Below are positions 6,638 to 15,155 of a DNA stretch of 64,000 nt, piece by piece. Every line of letters begins with the position of its first letter. Position 1 is the first letter of the stretch. The notes under the pieces are model-generated. The model had not been told where the DNA came from, did no database searches, and worked only from the letters and a program-made list of their open reading frames with translations. Origin of the DNA: Aneurinibacillus aneurinilyticus ATCC 12856 (lineage in GTDB: Bacteria > Bacillota > Bacilli > Aneurinibacillales > Aneurinibacillaceae); NCBI RefSeq assembly GCF_000466385.1, contig NZ_KE952782.1, forward strand, positions 1 through 64,000. The letters are read 5' to 3'. Made by a program: the position numbers and the translations under genes.

Positions 6638-8605
6638 ATGACTAACAGTCTTAGGAAAAAACTAACGTATGTGATGTGCATATTGCTTATTGTGAGTCTT
6701 GCCTCGGTTTTTGTAGCGAGCTATTGGAGTTCTTCACGGCTTCTGGAAACTAGCTTGAATAAAGAAGCTGAACTGGGAGCGGACAACCTATCGCTGAAAA
6801 TCGATCAGTTTTTCCAGAAGAAAATCGCGATTATCGAAACGGTAGGTAAACTAATTTCTGGAGAAAAAGAAAAAGACTTAGAATTGATTCAGCAGGCTCA
6901 GAAACAAAATCCTGAGTTTGAAACATTTTTCTTCTCTTACGATTTGAGCGGGAAAAAAGTTATTAACTTCAAAGGTGAAGAGACAGACGTTTCTGATCGT
7001 TCCCATTTTCGGGAGGCTGGAGAAGGGAAAGGGAAGATTGTTGTATCTGAACCAGTCGTTTCAAAGCGAACAGGCAATAACATCGTTACTATTATAGTAC
7101 CGTTGATGAGAAACAACCTACAGTATGGTTATATGGGATCAACTATCCCGATTAACGAAATTCAGAAAACAGTTGCTGAAGAGAAATTTAGCGAGCATGG
7201 CTACGCTTTTTTGGTTAGTAAAAAAGGGAGTTATATCTGGCACCCGCAAAAGGAACTTATTTTAAAGGAATCGGTGCTCAAGTCAAACATTCCGGAGATT
7301 CAAACTGCTTTTAACAAGATCCAAAAAGGCGAGCAAGGGGTAATCCAGTATCATAAAGACAATGTGGAACATATCGCTTCTTATGCTTCTACTTTACAAA
7401 ACTGGGGTGTATACATCACTGCACCGACTAAAGAACTATACGCTCCAATTACGAAGCTCTCTCTAAATCTAATTGTGATTTCTGCATTAGCTTTGATAAT
7501 TAGTATCGGTTTGGTTTATCTGCTTTCAGTACAGCTTGTCCGACCCATCCAAAGACTGAATCGAGCGGTCAAGGGAGTTGCCGAGGGTGATTTAACAAAT
7601 ACATTAACCGTACATGGAAAAGATGAAATTGCAGTGCTTTCCCACGATTTTAACAAAACAGTAGCTCACCTGAAGGATTTAATTCAGGGTGTCACAGTAT
7701 CATCGGACCAGGTACTAAAGGTGACCGGTGAAGTATCTACAGGTATTGAGAGCGCAATGAACAATGTTCGCCAAATCAATTCCTCTGTCCGCCAGATTGC
7801 GGAAGGTGCAAAGGTGCAGGCTGCCAGTTCACAGGAGGTAGCTATATCGATGAACGATATGGCAAGCGGAATAGTGAAGGTGGCAGAGACATCTTCTAAG
7901 GTGTCTGAATCGGCTCAAGAGGCGACCCAGCAAGCAGAGCAAGGTACAACTGTGGTCGAGCAAGCCGTGAAGCAAATGAATAGCATAGGTGAAGGAGCGA
8001 CAAAGGCGGCATCTGCTATTGAACGTTTAAATGACCGTTCCAAAGAAATCGAAGCAATTTTGGATACCATCACAGGACTAACCTCCCAGATTAATCTGCT
8101 TGCACTGAACGCCTCAATTGAAGCGGCGAGGGCAGGTGAACACGGCCGAGGTTTTGCAGTCGTAGCCGGGGAAGTAAAGAAGCTGGCAAATCAATCCGAA
8201 GAGTCAGCAGGAAAAATAGCAGAATTAATTAGCGAAACCCAGCAAGACACGTTCAATGCTGTAAATGTGATCAACTCAAGCAGCCGGGATGTACAGGCTG
8301 GCATCGAACTTATTGAAGAAGTACGCATGAAATTTGCAAATATCCTAAACGCGTCGCGCAATGTAGCGGATCATATTCTCGAAGTGTCGGCCGCTTATGA
8401 GCAAATGTCAGCAGGTTCCCAAGAGGTAAGTGCTTCTGTAGAGGAAATGAACCACATTGCCAAACATGCGTCTGAAGACACAAAAAATGCGGCCAATGCT
8501 ACCGAAGAACAAAACTTAGCAATCGAAATTATTTCTAATTCGGTTCAGGAGTTAAAAGATGTTGTTGAAGAGCTGCAACAGAAGCTAGGAAAGTTCAAGC
8601 TTTAA
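6638..8605 (+). CDS. Methyl-accepting chemotaxis protein (dCache receptor)
   Basis: A 655-aa transmembrane chemoreceptor. It has an N-terminal membrane helix (about 10-30), an extracellular dCache-type sensor (about 40-270, with FFFSYDLSGK and SDRSHFREA typical of Cache domains), a second helix (about 275-298), a HAMP segment (about 300-352), and the methyl-accepting helical hairpin. The hairpin tip (INLLALNASIEAARAGEHGR) is the CheA/CheW contact. No ligand is predictable. GGGGAGG precedes ATG 6638. It sits directly behind a c-di-GMP-I riboswitch and upstream of a secreted PheC-like binding protein that may be a ligand partner, which is inference. Confidence 0.93.
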   Translation: MTNSLRKKLTYVMCILLIVSLASVFVASYWSSSRLLETSLNKEAELGADNLSLKIDQFFQKKIAIIETVGKLISGEKEKDLELIQQAQKQNPEFETFFFSYDLSGKKVINFKGEETDVSDRSHFREAGEGKGKIVVSEPVVSKRTGNNIVTIIVPLMRNNLQYGYMGSTIPINEIQKTVAEEKFSEHGYAFLVSKKGSYIWHPQKELILKESVLKSNIPEIQTAFNKIQKGEQGVIQYHKDNVEHIASYASTLQNWGVYITAPTKELYAPITKLSLNLIVISALALIISIGLVYLLSVQLVRPIQRLNRAVKGVAEGDLTNTLTVHGKDEIAVLSHDFNKTVAHLKDLIQGVTVSSDQVLKVTGEVSTGIESAMNNVRQINSSVRQIAEGAKVQAASSQEVAISMNDMASGIVKVAETSSKVSESAQEATQQAEQGTTVVEQAVKQMNSIGEGATKAASAIERLNDRSKEIEAILDTITGLTSQINLLALNASIEAARAGEHGRGFAVVAGEVKKLANQSEESAGKIAELISETQQDTFNAVNVINSSSRDVQAGIELIEEVRMKFANILNASRNVADHILEVSAAYEQMSAGSQEVSASVEEMNHIAKHASEDTKNAANATEEQNLAIEIISNSVQELKDVVEELQQKLGKFKL

Positions 8606-8628
8606 CAAAATAAGAGAATGAAAAATAT

Positions 8629-8652
8629 CACACCTGTTGATTATCCATAAGG
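8629..8652. repeat. Solo left end of the MITE-like element
   Basis: CACACCTGTTGATTATCCA then TAAGG matches the left end of the 19420-19636 element in 23 of 24 bases. No matching right end or target duplicate is visible nearby, so this is probably a relic left between the chemoreceptor and the PheC-like gene. Confidence 0.5.
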
Positions 8653-8715
8653 AAAAGACCACCACAAACATGTGTCGATTTATCAAATCAGATGTATATA
8701 TAGGAGGAGAAAATT

Positions 8716-9561
8716 ATGAAAAAATATCAAAAACTATGGATAGCCGGTGTAATGGCTGTTTCGCTACTAGGGACAAGCTTTACAGCTACCGCTTCTGCAA
8801 ACGTAGTTACGGAACAAACTGTAAAACAGGAAGTCCAGAAAAATAACAAGTACGAATCTCGTCTTGATGCCATTATTGAGAGGGGATATATTCTAATCGG
8901 TACTCCTGGGGATTACAAGCCCTTTACATATTTGAATCCAACAACAGGGCAATACGAAGGATATGACATTGATGCGATGAAGGAATTTGCCAAAAGCTTA
9001 GGAGTCGAAGCGCGTTTTGTACAAACGTCCTGGTCTACATTGATGGACGATTTGCTGGCAAATAAATTCGATATTGCTGTTGGAGGCGTTACCCGTAACA
9101 CGGATAGACAGAAGCAAGCATATTTAAGCCAGGGATACATTCAGTTTGGCAAGGCTCCGTTAATTCGAGCAGAGGATAAAGATAAATATAAAACAATTGA
9201 AGATATCAATAAGCCAGGGGTGCGCATTGGGGTCAATCCAGGGGGAACCAACGAAAAATTCGTTCGTGAGCATCTGAAAAATGCAAATGTAACTGTTGTA
9301 CAAAATAACTTGGATATCCCGGGCCTTGTAGCCAATGGTACGTATGACGTGATGATAACCGATACACTTGAAGCGCTTATTTATGCAAAAGCGGATTCCC
9401 GTTTGTATGCGGCTTTGACTGACAGTCCGTTTACTAAGAGTGAAAAAGGTTACATGATTCCACGTGGAGATTTTATCTTCGCCAGCTATTTGAACCTGTG
9501 GATGGATGAAATGAAGTTACAAGGTAAATTTGACGAGCTTTATAATAAATGGATTAAATAA
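8716..9561 (+). CDS. PheC-like cyclohexadienyl dehydratase / solute-binding protein
   Basis: A 281-aa exported protein of the type II periplasmic-binding fold. The Sec signal peptide ends near ASA-NV and has no lipobox Cys. The body follows cyclohexadienyl (prephenate/arogenate) dehydratase PheC closely: RLDAIIERGYILIGTPGDYK, TTGQYEGYDIDAMKEFAKSL, VNPGGTNEKFVREHL, DVMITDTLEAL. PheC converts prephenate/arogenate to phenylpyruvate/phenylalanine outside the membrane in Gram-negatives. In a Gram-positive the same fold may serve as a free amino-acid sensor. No ABC permease or ATPase genes are beside it. AGGAGG lies 7 bases before the start. The family is sure; enzymatic versus binding role is open. 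Confidence 0.75.
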   Translation: MKKYQKLWIAGVMAVSLLGTSFTATASANVVTEQTVKQEVQKNNKYESRLDAIIERGYILIGTPGDYKPFTYLNPTTGQYEGYDIDAMKEFAKSLGVEARFVQTSWSTLMDDLLANKFDIAVGGVTRNTDRQKQAYLSQGYIQFGKAPLIRAEDKDKYKTIEDINKPGVRIGVNPGGTNEKFVREHLKNANVTVVQNNLDIPGLVANGTYDVMITDTLEALIYAKADSRLYAALTDSPFTKSEKGYMIPRGDFIFASYLNLWMDEMKLQGKFDELYNKWIK

Positions 9562-9570
9562 ATCTTATTA

Positions 9571-9616
9571 TCGGGGCTGACTCCAAAGGTTATGAGTCAG
9601 CCCCGATGCCTTTTTT
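9571..9616 (+). terminator. Terminator after the PheC-like gene
   Basis: Perfect 13-bp arms TCGGGGCTGACTC and GAGTCAGCCCCGA, followed by TGCC and six T. Confidence 0.9.
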
Positions 9617-9770
9617 AATAGATAAGAGCCTTTTTTCGACGAACCAGCTTATTGATTTAAGTTACGGTAAAGTAAAATTATGGTAAAATTGTGATGAGAG
9701 AAGGAAAAGACTACCACAATGGGACACAAACAAGGCTTTTCATTTCCCTTCCCGAGCTATTGCCTGAGAA

Positions 9771-10451
9771 TTAAAGCATAAGCGCCATGAGCCATGGTGT
9801 TACACATAATGTGATGAGTGCTGCGAGAATCATTGACAGACTGGAAATTGTCCCCGCAATTGAACTAAACTCGAAAGCCTTGGACGTCCCGGCTCCGTGG
9901 GCACTCGTACCGAGCAGCACCCCCCGGGCAATCTCGTTCTCAATTCGCAGCAACCGGATGACGATAGGCCCGATTACAGCGCCCATCAAACCGGTCATAA
10001 TGACGAACACGGCTGTAATGGCCGGTACCCCGCCGATCGTTTCGGATACACCCATTGCGATCGGTGTAGTAACAGAACGGGGAATCAGGCTGTCAACGAT
10101 TTGTGTATTCAAATGCAGTCCTCTAGCAAGGAAGAGTGATGAAACAATGGCTACAACAGAGCCTGATAGCACGCTGACAAGAATTTCGGTCGCGTGCTTT
10201 TTCAGTATGTTGAAATATTTATAAAGCGGCACTGCGAATGCGATAGTAGCCGGTTGAAGCATATTGCTTAACCACTGTGCACCTGTGTTGTATGATTCAT
10301 ATGAGATATGAGTCCAGAGCAAGAAGGCGACGATAAGCAAAGGAGTAGTAAGCAGCGGAGATAAATATACTTTTGGTTTGGTTTTATAGCACCATTTCGC
10401 CCCCCAGTACAATCCAATCGTGAGTATAAGGCTGAAAAGTGCGAGTATCAT
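9771..10451 (-). CDS. cidB: CidB/LrgB family membrane protein
   Basis: A 226-aa protein with about seven hydrophobic helices. It carries the LrgB-family sequence around GVLLGTSAHGAGTSKAFEFS and the LIPRSVTTPIAMGVSE segment. LrgB/CidB proteins act with small holin-like partners and have been linked to murein hydrolase control and to pyruvate/overflow-metabolism transport. The start overlaps the stop of the partner gene by 4 bases, so translation is coupled. It is part of cidAB, divergent from cidR. Confidence 0.9.
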   Translation of the reverse strand: MILALFSLILTIGLYWGAKWCYKTKPKVYLSPLLTTPLLIVAFLLWTHISYESYNTGAQWLSNMLQPATIAFAVPLYKYFNILKKHATEILVSVLSGSVVAIVSSLFLARGLHLNTQIVDSLIPRSVTTPIAMGVSETIGGVPAITAVFVIMTGLMGAVIGPIVIRLLRIENEIARGVLLGTSAHGAGTSKAFEFSSIAGTISSLSMILAALITLCVTPWLMALML

Positions 10452-10819
10452 GAGCTTTTTTGCTCCTTTCGTTCAGCGATTTTATTGGCCAGCAATCCCG
10501 TACAGGCCATTACGATGATTGTGCTGAGAGTAATGACAAAAACAACACGCACACCATTATCCACCAGAATATGCTGGTATTTTATAATACCGACAGCAGA
10601 TGGGATAAAAAATAACAACAGTTCCGCCAACAGCCACTTCGCGCCTAGTTCAATCCATTCCAGCCGAATGATTTTTGTTTGTAGAAGGACAAAAATAACA
10701 ATGATGCCTAAAATACTGCCAGGAATTTTCCAGTGCAAGACCTCTACGAACTTGTTCATAATAAGGGAAAAGACGCATAAGAGGATGATTTGTCCCATCC
10801 CTTTCATTATTGTTACCAA
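10448..10819 (-). CDS. cidA: CidA/LrgA holin-like protein
   Basis: A 123-aa protein with four predicted membrane helices and the family signature IPGSILGIIVIFVLL followed by LLFFIPSAVGII. It corresponds to Bacillus CidA (YwbH). The TTG at 10819 is chosen because AGGAG lies 9 bases upstream; ATG 10807 is the alternative. It is the first gene of the cidAB operon and is divergently transcribed from the LysR regulator. Confidence 0.9.
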   Translation of the reverse strand: MVTIMKGMGQIILLCVFSLIMNKFVEVLHWKIPGSILGIIVIFVLLQTKIIRLEWIELGAKWLLAELLLFFIPSAVGIIKYQHILVDNGVRVVFVITLSTIIVMACTGLLANKIAERKEQKSS

Positions 10820-10855
10820 TTCCGTTCGCTCCTTTCAGTGAAAAGTGTACAATAT

Positions 10856-10867
10856 CTATGCTCATAG
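10856..10867. promoter_or_regulatory. Possible CidR operator
   Basis: The palindrome CTATG-CT-CATAG lies in the 112-base divergent region between cidA and cidR, near where a LysR-type T-N11-A box would be expected. It is supported by position and symmetry only. Confidence 0.35.
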
Positions 10868-10931
10868 GTAAAATGCATATATAGAATACATACCATTCAT
10901 TTCATCTATGGCAAGTGAGGGGGGATAGAAG

Positions 10932-11828
10932 ATGGACGTACGGCATTTGCAATATTTCTTGAAGGTGGCACATTATAAAAATTTTACGAAAGCTGCACAA
11001 GACTTGTACATCACGCAGCCAACCATTAGTAAGATGATTAAAAATATCGAAGAAGAACTGGGGGTTGTACTATTCAATCGTTCAGGTAAACAGGTGGAAT
11101 TGACAGATGCAGGTCAGGCCATCTTCATTCAGGCACAGGATATCGTGAACTCATTTCAAAATTTGTCGTCTGAGCTGGATGATTTGCGCAAACTAAAAAA
11201 AGGATTTATTCGAATAGGTCTTCCTCCTATGATTGGTTCTAGTTTCTTTCCGAAAGTAATTGGGAAATTCCATGAACAATACCCTGAGATTATGCTTCAG
11301 CTTGTAGAGGACGGAGCAAAAAAAGTAGGTACAGATGTCGAAAATGGTGTGTTAGATATTGGGGTTGTATTATCGCCGACGAACGAGGAGATTTTTCACT
11401 CGTTTTCCCTTGTTAAGGAGAAGCTGAAGCTGCTTGTCCATCCGTCCCATCGGCTAGCGAACAGGGAAGCAGTAGCGTTAACCGAGCTGGCGCAGGAAGC
11501 GTTCGTATTTTTCCGCGAAGATTTTGCGCTCCATGATCGGATTATCGCAGAATGTGTGCAGGCAGGCTTTCAGCCGCATGTGATATATGAAAGCTCACAA
11601 TGGGATTTTATTAGCGAGATGGTGGCAGCCAATCTTGGCGTTGCTTTTCTTCCTGAGCCGATTTGCCGGGAGCTTGATACGGAACGGATTCGGGTACTGC
11701 CGCTTATCGATCCGGTCATTCCATGGCATCTTGTCATGATTTGGCGTAAAGACCGCTACCTTTCATTTGCCGCTAGAGAGTGGATTCGTTTTACACAGGA
11801 TCTTTTTCTCAAGAAAAGGTTGATATGA
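10932..11828 (+). CDS. cidR: LysR-type regulator CidR
   Basis: A 298-aa LysR-family activator with an N-terminal winged helix (MDVRHLQYFLKVAHYKNFTK, then DLYITQPTISKMIKNIEEEL) and a C-terminal effector-binding domain (from about 90). It closely resembles Bacillus CidR (YwbI), which responds to acetate/pyruvate overflow and activates cidAB. GAGGGGGG precedes ATG. The divergent placement supports the assignment. Confidence 0.88.
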   Translation: MDVRHLQYFLKVAHYKNFTKAAQDLYITQPTISKMIKNIEEELGVVLFNRSGKQVELTDAGQAIFIQAQDIVNSFQNLSSELDDLRKLKKGFIRIGLPPMIGSSFFPKVIGKFHEQYPEIMLQLVEDGAKKVGTDVENGVLDIGVVLSPTNEEIFHSFSLVKEKLKLLVHPSHRLANREAVALTELAQEAFVFFREDFALHDRIIAECVQAGFQPHVIYESSQWDFISEMVAANLGVAFLPEPICRELDTERIRVLPLIDPVIPWHLVMIWRKDRYLSFAAREWIRFTQDLFLKKRLI

Positions 11829-11893
11829 GACAATTCCCGTTACATGATATGCTTGTAAATATATAATAACTTTAGGGAAGCTTGATTATAGTA

Positions 11894-11943
11894 CACAAAA
11901 CAAAGCGCAGGTTATCGTAATTGATAATCTGTGCTTTGTTTTG
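11894..11943 (+). terminator. Terminator after cidR
   Basis: Long arms ACAAAACAAAGC..TTATC and GATAA..GCTTTGTTTTG pair with three mismatches around a short loop. The pair lies about 65 bases after the cidR stop. Confidence 0.7.
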
Positions 11944-12033
11944 CAAGTCCATTGAAAAGCGCTTATAGCATGTTCTTTTGATATAATATACCTACCATCA
12001 TTTCGTAGATTTTGATTCATAGGGGATGGCGTT

Positions 12034-13743
12034 ATGTTTACAGTACCTGGGTATGAAATCCACGAGGTCATTCTTGAAGACCAGCATATTGTCGTTGCTT
12101 ATGCTACATGTACGCAAACCGCATGCAATGTAATAGTGAAAATGGTAAAAGAAGGCCCGAGAACGATTATTGAAAACGCTAAATTAATGCATGAATTTGA
12201 GATAGCTGGTGTTCTGGATATTCCGGAAATCGTAAAACCGCTGGTGCTTTTAAGACAGGGGAATTCACTGGTTATTATTTTGCAATCAATTAAAGGAGTA
12301 ACATTACGGCATTATTTCCGCTCTCATCGTGTCTCATCTCGGAATTTTATTCAGCTTGCTATTCGAATTTCACGTGTTCTGGATAAGCTGAACCAGCATC
12401 ATGTTCTACATATGAACATTAGACCTGATACGATCATAATAGAGCCTAACTCTACACATATATATGTCACTGGCTTTGGCTATGCCGTTCGTACAGAAGG
12501 CGAAAGGCGCAACATCCCGTTATTAGAGGGTAGCCCGCCTTATATGTCACCAGAGCGCAACGCACGGATGAACGGTATGATTGATGTGAGGTCGGATTTG
12601 TATTCACTGGGTATTACTTTTTATGAATTGCTAAGCGGTAGAATGCCATTTCATGCTAGCGATCCGCTTGAATGGGCTCATGCCCATCTCGCTATAGAGC
12701 CGCTGCCTTTGGCAGGGGAATCCCCCCCTATACCAGAATCCATATCTCGTATAATCTTAAAACTGCTCGCTAAAACGGCAGAAGAGCGCTATCAGAGTCC
12801 TGGCCAGCTAATAGAGGATTTGGAAAAATGTCTGCATCAGCTGGAAGCAGAGGAAATATATGAATCAGGGAAGAATGCTCTCCAGCATAATATGCCGCGT
12901 TTGGATTCTCGCCTTCGGCTGACCAAGGAACAGACAAGCGTCACAAAGACAGAATCGAGTGTTCCAATGATAAGCTTTGGCTATGCCCGAATGCTTGATT
13001 TAGCGGCGCTCATGAAAGCTTCAAAGGCTTTTTCAGAAGAAAAGGAGCCTGAACAGCTTATGCGCACTTTAATGAATATTATATTGGAGGATGCAGGGGC
13101 CCAGCGGGGATGTTTAGTCAGGGTTATAGGGGAAGCGCTGTATGTAGAAGCCGCTGTCGAAGCGGGAGGGGGAGTCGCTATTTTTGAAACTGTTCCCCTT
13201 GATGAATACGATGGTGTATGCCATGAGCTTGTTCGCTGCGTTGCCGTTACAAAGGATCTAGTTATTGTAAACGATGCGTATAAGGAAGGCAAGTTTGTGA
13301 ATACTTCCTATGTGGTCCGGCGCCGACCTAAATCGCTCCTTGGATTACCTATTTATATTCAAGGTATACTGACGTGCATTCTTTATTTGGAGAACAATCT
13401 TATCCGGGGTGCATTCGGGTTTGATTCCTATGAGGTTTTGCATATGCTTGCTTCTCAGGCGGTTTATGTTAAAAAGCAACAGTTTTCTTTAGAAGGGATA
13501 AGGAAGCTGAAAAATGGTGGGCATATATTTTCGCCTTCAACCCATCTTCTGACGGACCGTGAGATAGAAGTGATACGTCTGATGGCAGTAGGCCTATCGA
13601 ATAAGGAGATCGCGGATCGCTTATTCATAGCGACGGGCACGGTTCATGTTCATATCAAGCATATTTATGCCAAGCTGAAGGTCAACCGCCGGGTTCAGGC
13701 GGTAACCCAGGCAGCCGTACTTGGCTTATTGGAAGATATATAA
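12034..13743 (+). CDS. Pseudokinase-GAF-LuxR transcription regulator
   Basis: A 569-aa protein in three parts: a protein-kinase fold (about 5-275), a GAF domain (about 335-480) and a C-terminal LuxR-type helix-turn-helix (about 508-567, TDREIEVIRLMAVGLSNKEI). The kinase fold keeps the beta-3 Lys (K36) and the substructures GSPPYMSPE (166-174) and D188LYSLG. It has lost its catalytic residues: HRD is H126-M127-N128, the loop Asn is T133, DFG is G147-F148-G149, and no glycine-rich loop is visible. It should not phosphorylate. It resembles a cut-down version of giant kinase-ATPase-GAF sensor proteins with the ATPase missing, so it may bind a ligand and act directly on DNA. Its targets are unknown. 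Confidence 0.8.
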   Translation: MFTVPGYEIHEVILEDQHIVVAYATCTQTACNVIVKMVKEGPRTIIENAKLMHEFEIAGVLDIPEIVKPLVLLRQGNSLVIILQSIKGVTLRHYFRSHRVSSRNFIQLAIRISRVLDKLNQHHVLHMNIRPDTIIIEPNSTHIYVTGFGYAVRTEGERRNIPLLEGSPPYMSPERNARMNGMIDVRSDLYSLGITFYELLSGRMPFHASDPLEWAHAHLAIEPLPLAGESPPIPESISRIILKLLAKTAEERYQSPGQLIEDLEKCLHQLEAEEIYESGKNALQHNMPRLDSRLRLTKEQTSVTKTESSVPMISFGYARMLDLAALMKASKAFSEEKEPEQLMRTLMNIILEDAGAQRGCLVRVIGEALYVEAAVEAGGGVAIFETVPLDEYDGVCHELVRCVAVTKDLVIVNDAYKEGKFVNTSYVVRRRPKSLLGLPIYIQGILTCILYLENNLIRGAFGFDSYEVLHMLASQAVYVKKQQFSLEGIRKLKNGGHIFSPSTHLLTDREIEVIRLMAVGLSNKEIADRLFIATGTVHVHIKHIYAKLKVNRRVQAVTQAAVLGLLEDI

Positions 13744-13830
13744 TTTTGTTTTGACCGGGCAGGAGCATCTGGAGCTGAGCTTAACTGGTAATAAGAAAAG
13801 CTCGTAGGGGAGAATACCTTCTTATTCATT

Positions 13831-13882
13831 AAAAAAAGGGAATTTGTAGGGAGTGTATTCACTTCCTGCAAATCCCCTTTTT
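13831..13882. terminator. Bidirectional terminator between the pseudokinase gene and odhB
   Basis: The imperfect stem AAAAAGGGAATTTG..AGGGA with TTCCT..CAAATCCCCTTTTT has A-run and T-run flanks. It can stop the converging transcripts on both strands. Confidence 0.75.
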
Positions 13883-13886
13883 GCCA

Positions 13887-15155
13887 TCAACCTTCCAGCA
13901 GCAAGGTCTCTGGATCCTCCAGTAATTCCTTCACTTTTGTTAAAAAGCTCACGGCTTCCTTTCCATCCACAATCCGATGGTCATAAGACAGGGCAATGTA
14001 CATCATGGGTCGGTTCTCCGTTCGCTCTTTATCGATCGCAATTGGACGCAATTGTATCTTATGCATACCGAGAATGCCGACTTGGGGAGCATTCAGAATC
14101 GGTGTGGATAAGAGAGAGCCGAAAATCCCGCCGTTGGTAATAGAGAATGTGCCGCCTTGCAGGTCGGATAAGCTTAGCTTGTTATCTCTTGCCTTTTTGG
14201 CCAGATTAGCAATGTTTGTTTCCAATTCGGCAAAGCTGAGTCGATCCGCATCCCGGACAACAGGAACGACCAGACCGCCTTCAGTGGCAACGGCAATTCC
14301 GATATCATAATATTTTTTGAGCAGGATTTCTTTGCCTTGAATTTCCGCATTAAGTAGAGGAAAAGCTTTCAGGGCACCTACGACTGCCTTCGTAAAGAAA
14401 GACATAAAGCCGAGCTTTATGTTGTGCTGCTCGACGAATTTTTCCTGACGACGCTTGCGTACATCAAGAATAGCAGTCATATCCACCTCGTTGAATGTTG
14501 TCAGCATTGCTGCGCTATGCTGGGCATGAACCAGTCTTTCAGCAATGGTTTGGCGACGGCGTGACATAGGGATGCGTTCTACAGGCTTCTCAGTGTCGGT
14601 CGATATAGCGGGAGCGGCCGGCTTTGTGCTGATGGCCGCTTTTCGTGATTCCGGCTGCGCTACATTGTTCGCCTTCACATCTTCCGCAGTAACCCTGCCG
14701 AGTGGATCCTGGCTTCTTACGTTATGCAGGTCAACGTTTTGTGCTCTTGCCAGCTTTCGCGCAGCAGGTGTGGCTGCCCGGGCGCCTACGCTTTCTTTTC
14801 TCTGATTATCATTGGAAGCCGGAGTGGGTTCTACCTTCTCTTCTTTAGGTTGAGTCGCTTGTTTTTCGGCTGCTTCCGCTTCGGCTTTAGGTGGAGCGCT
14901 TTGTTTTTGAGTTGGAGCGGCTCCCTCTTCGATCATAGCGACGACGTCTCCTACGTGAACCGTGTCCCCTGGCTCACGCATGATTTTTGTTAGTGTTCCG
15001 TCTTGCTCCGCGTTAAGCTCCATGTTAACCTTATCGGTCTCCAGTTCAGCTAGTACTTCACCCTGGGCAACCGAATCGCCTTCCGCCTTCAGCCATTTCA
15101 CAATGGTTGCTTCCGTTATTGATTCTGCCAATTCCGGCACTTTTACTTCACTCAT
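13887..15155 (-). CDS. odhB: Dihydrolipoyllysine succinyltransferase, E2 of 2-oxoglutarate dehydrogenase
   Basis: A 422-aa E2 core of the 2-oxoglutarate dehydrogenase complex of the TCA cycle. The N-terminal lipoyl domain carries lipoyl-Lys in ELETDK42V. A Pro/Ala/Glu linker follows, then an E1/E3-binding domain ([17 protein letters not shown]) and the C-terminal catalytic acyltransferase with [12 protein letters not shown] 15155 is chosen over the upstream in-frame codon at 15194 because AGGAGGT precedes it and the protein then starts at [12 protein letters not shown]. It overlaps the odhA stop by 8 bases, so translation is probably coupled. Confidence 0.97.
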   Translation of the reverse strand: MSEVKVPELAESITEATIVKWLKAEGDSVAQGEVLAELETDKVNMELNAEQDGTLTKIMREPGDTVHVGDVVAMIEEGAAPTQKQSAPPKAEAEAAEKQATQPKEEKVEPTPASNDNQRKESVGARAATPAARKLARAQNVDLHNVRSQDPLGRVTAEDVKANNVAQPESRKAAISTKPAAPAISTDTEKPVERIPMSRRRQTIAERLVHAQHSAAMLTTFNEVDMTAILDVRKRRQEKFVEQHNIKLGFMSFFTKAVVGALKAFPLLNAEIQGKEILLKKYYDIGIAVATEGGLVVPVVRDADRLSFAELETNIANLAKKARDNKLSLSDLQGGTFSITNGGIFGSLLSTPILNAPQVGILGMHKIQLRPIAIDKERTENRPMMYIALSYDHRIVDGKEAVSFLTKVKELLEDPETLLLEG

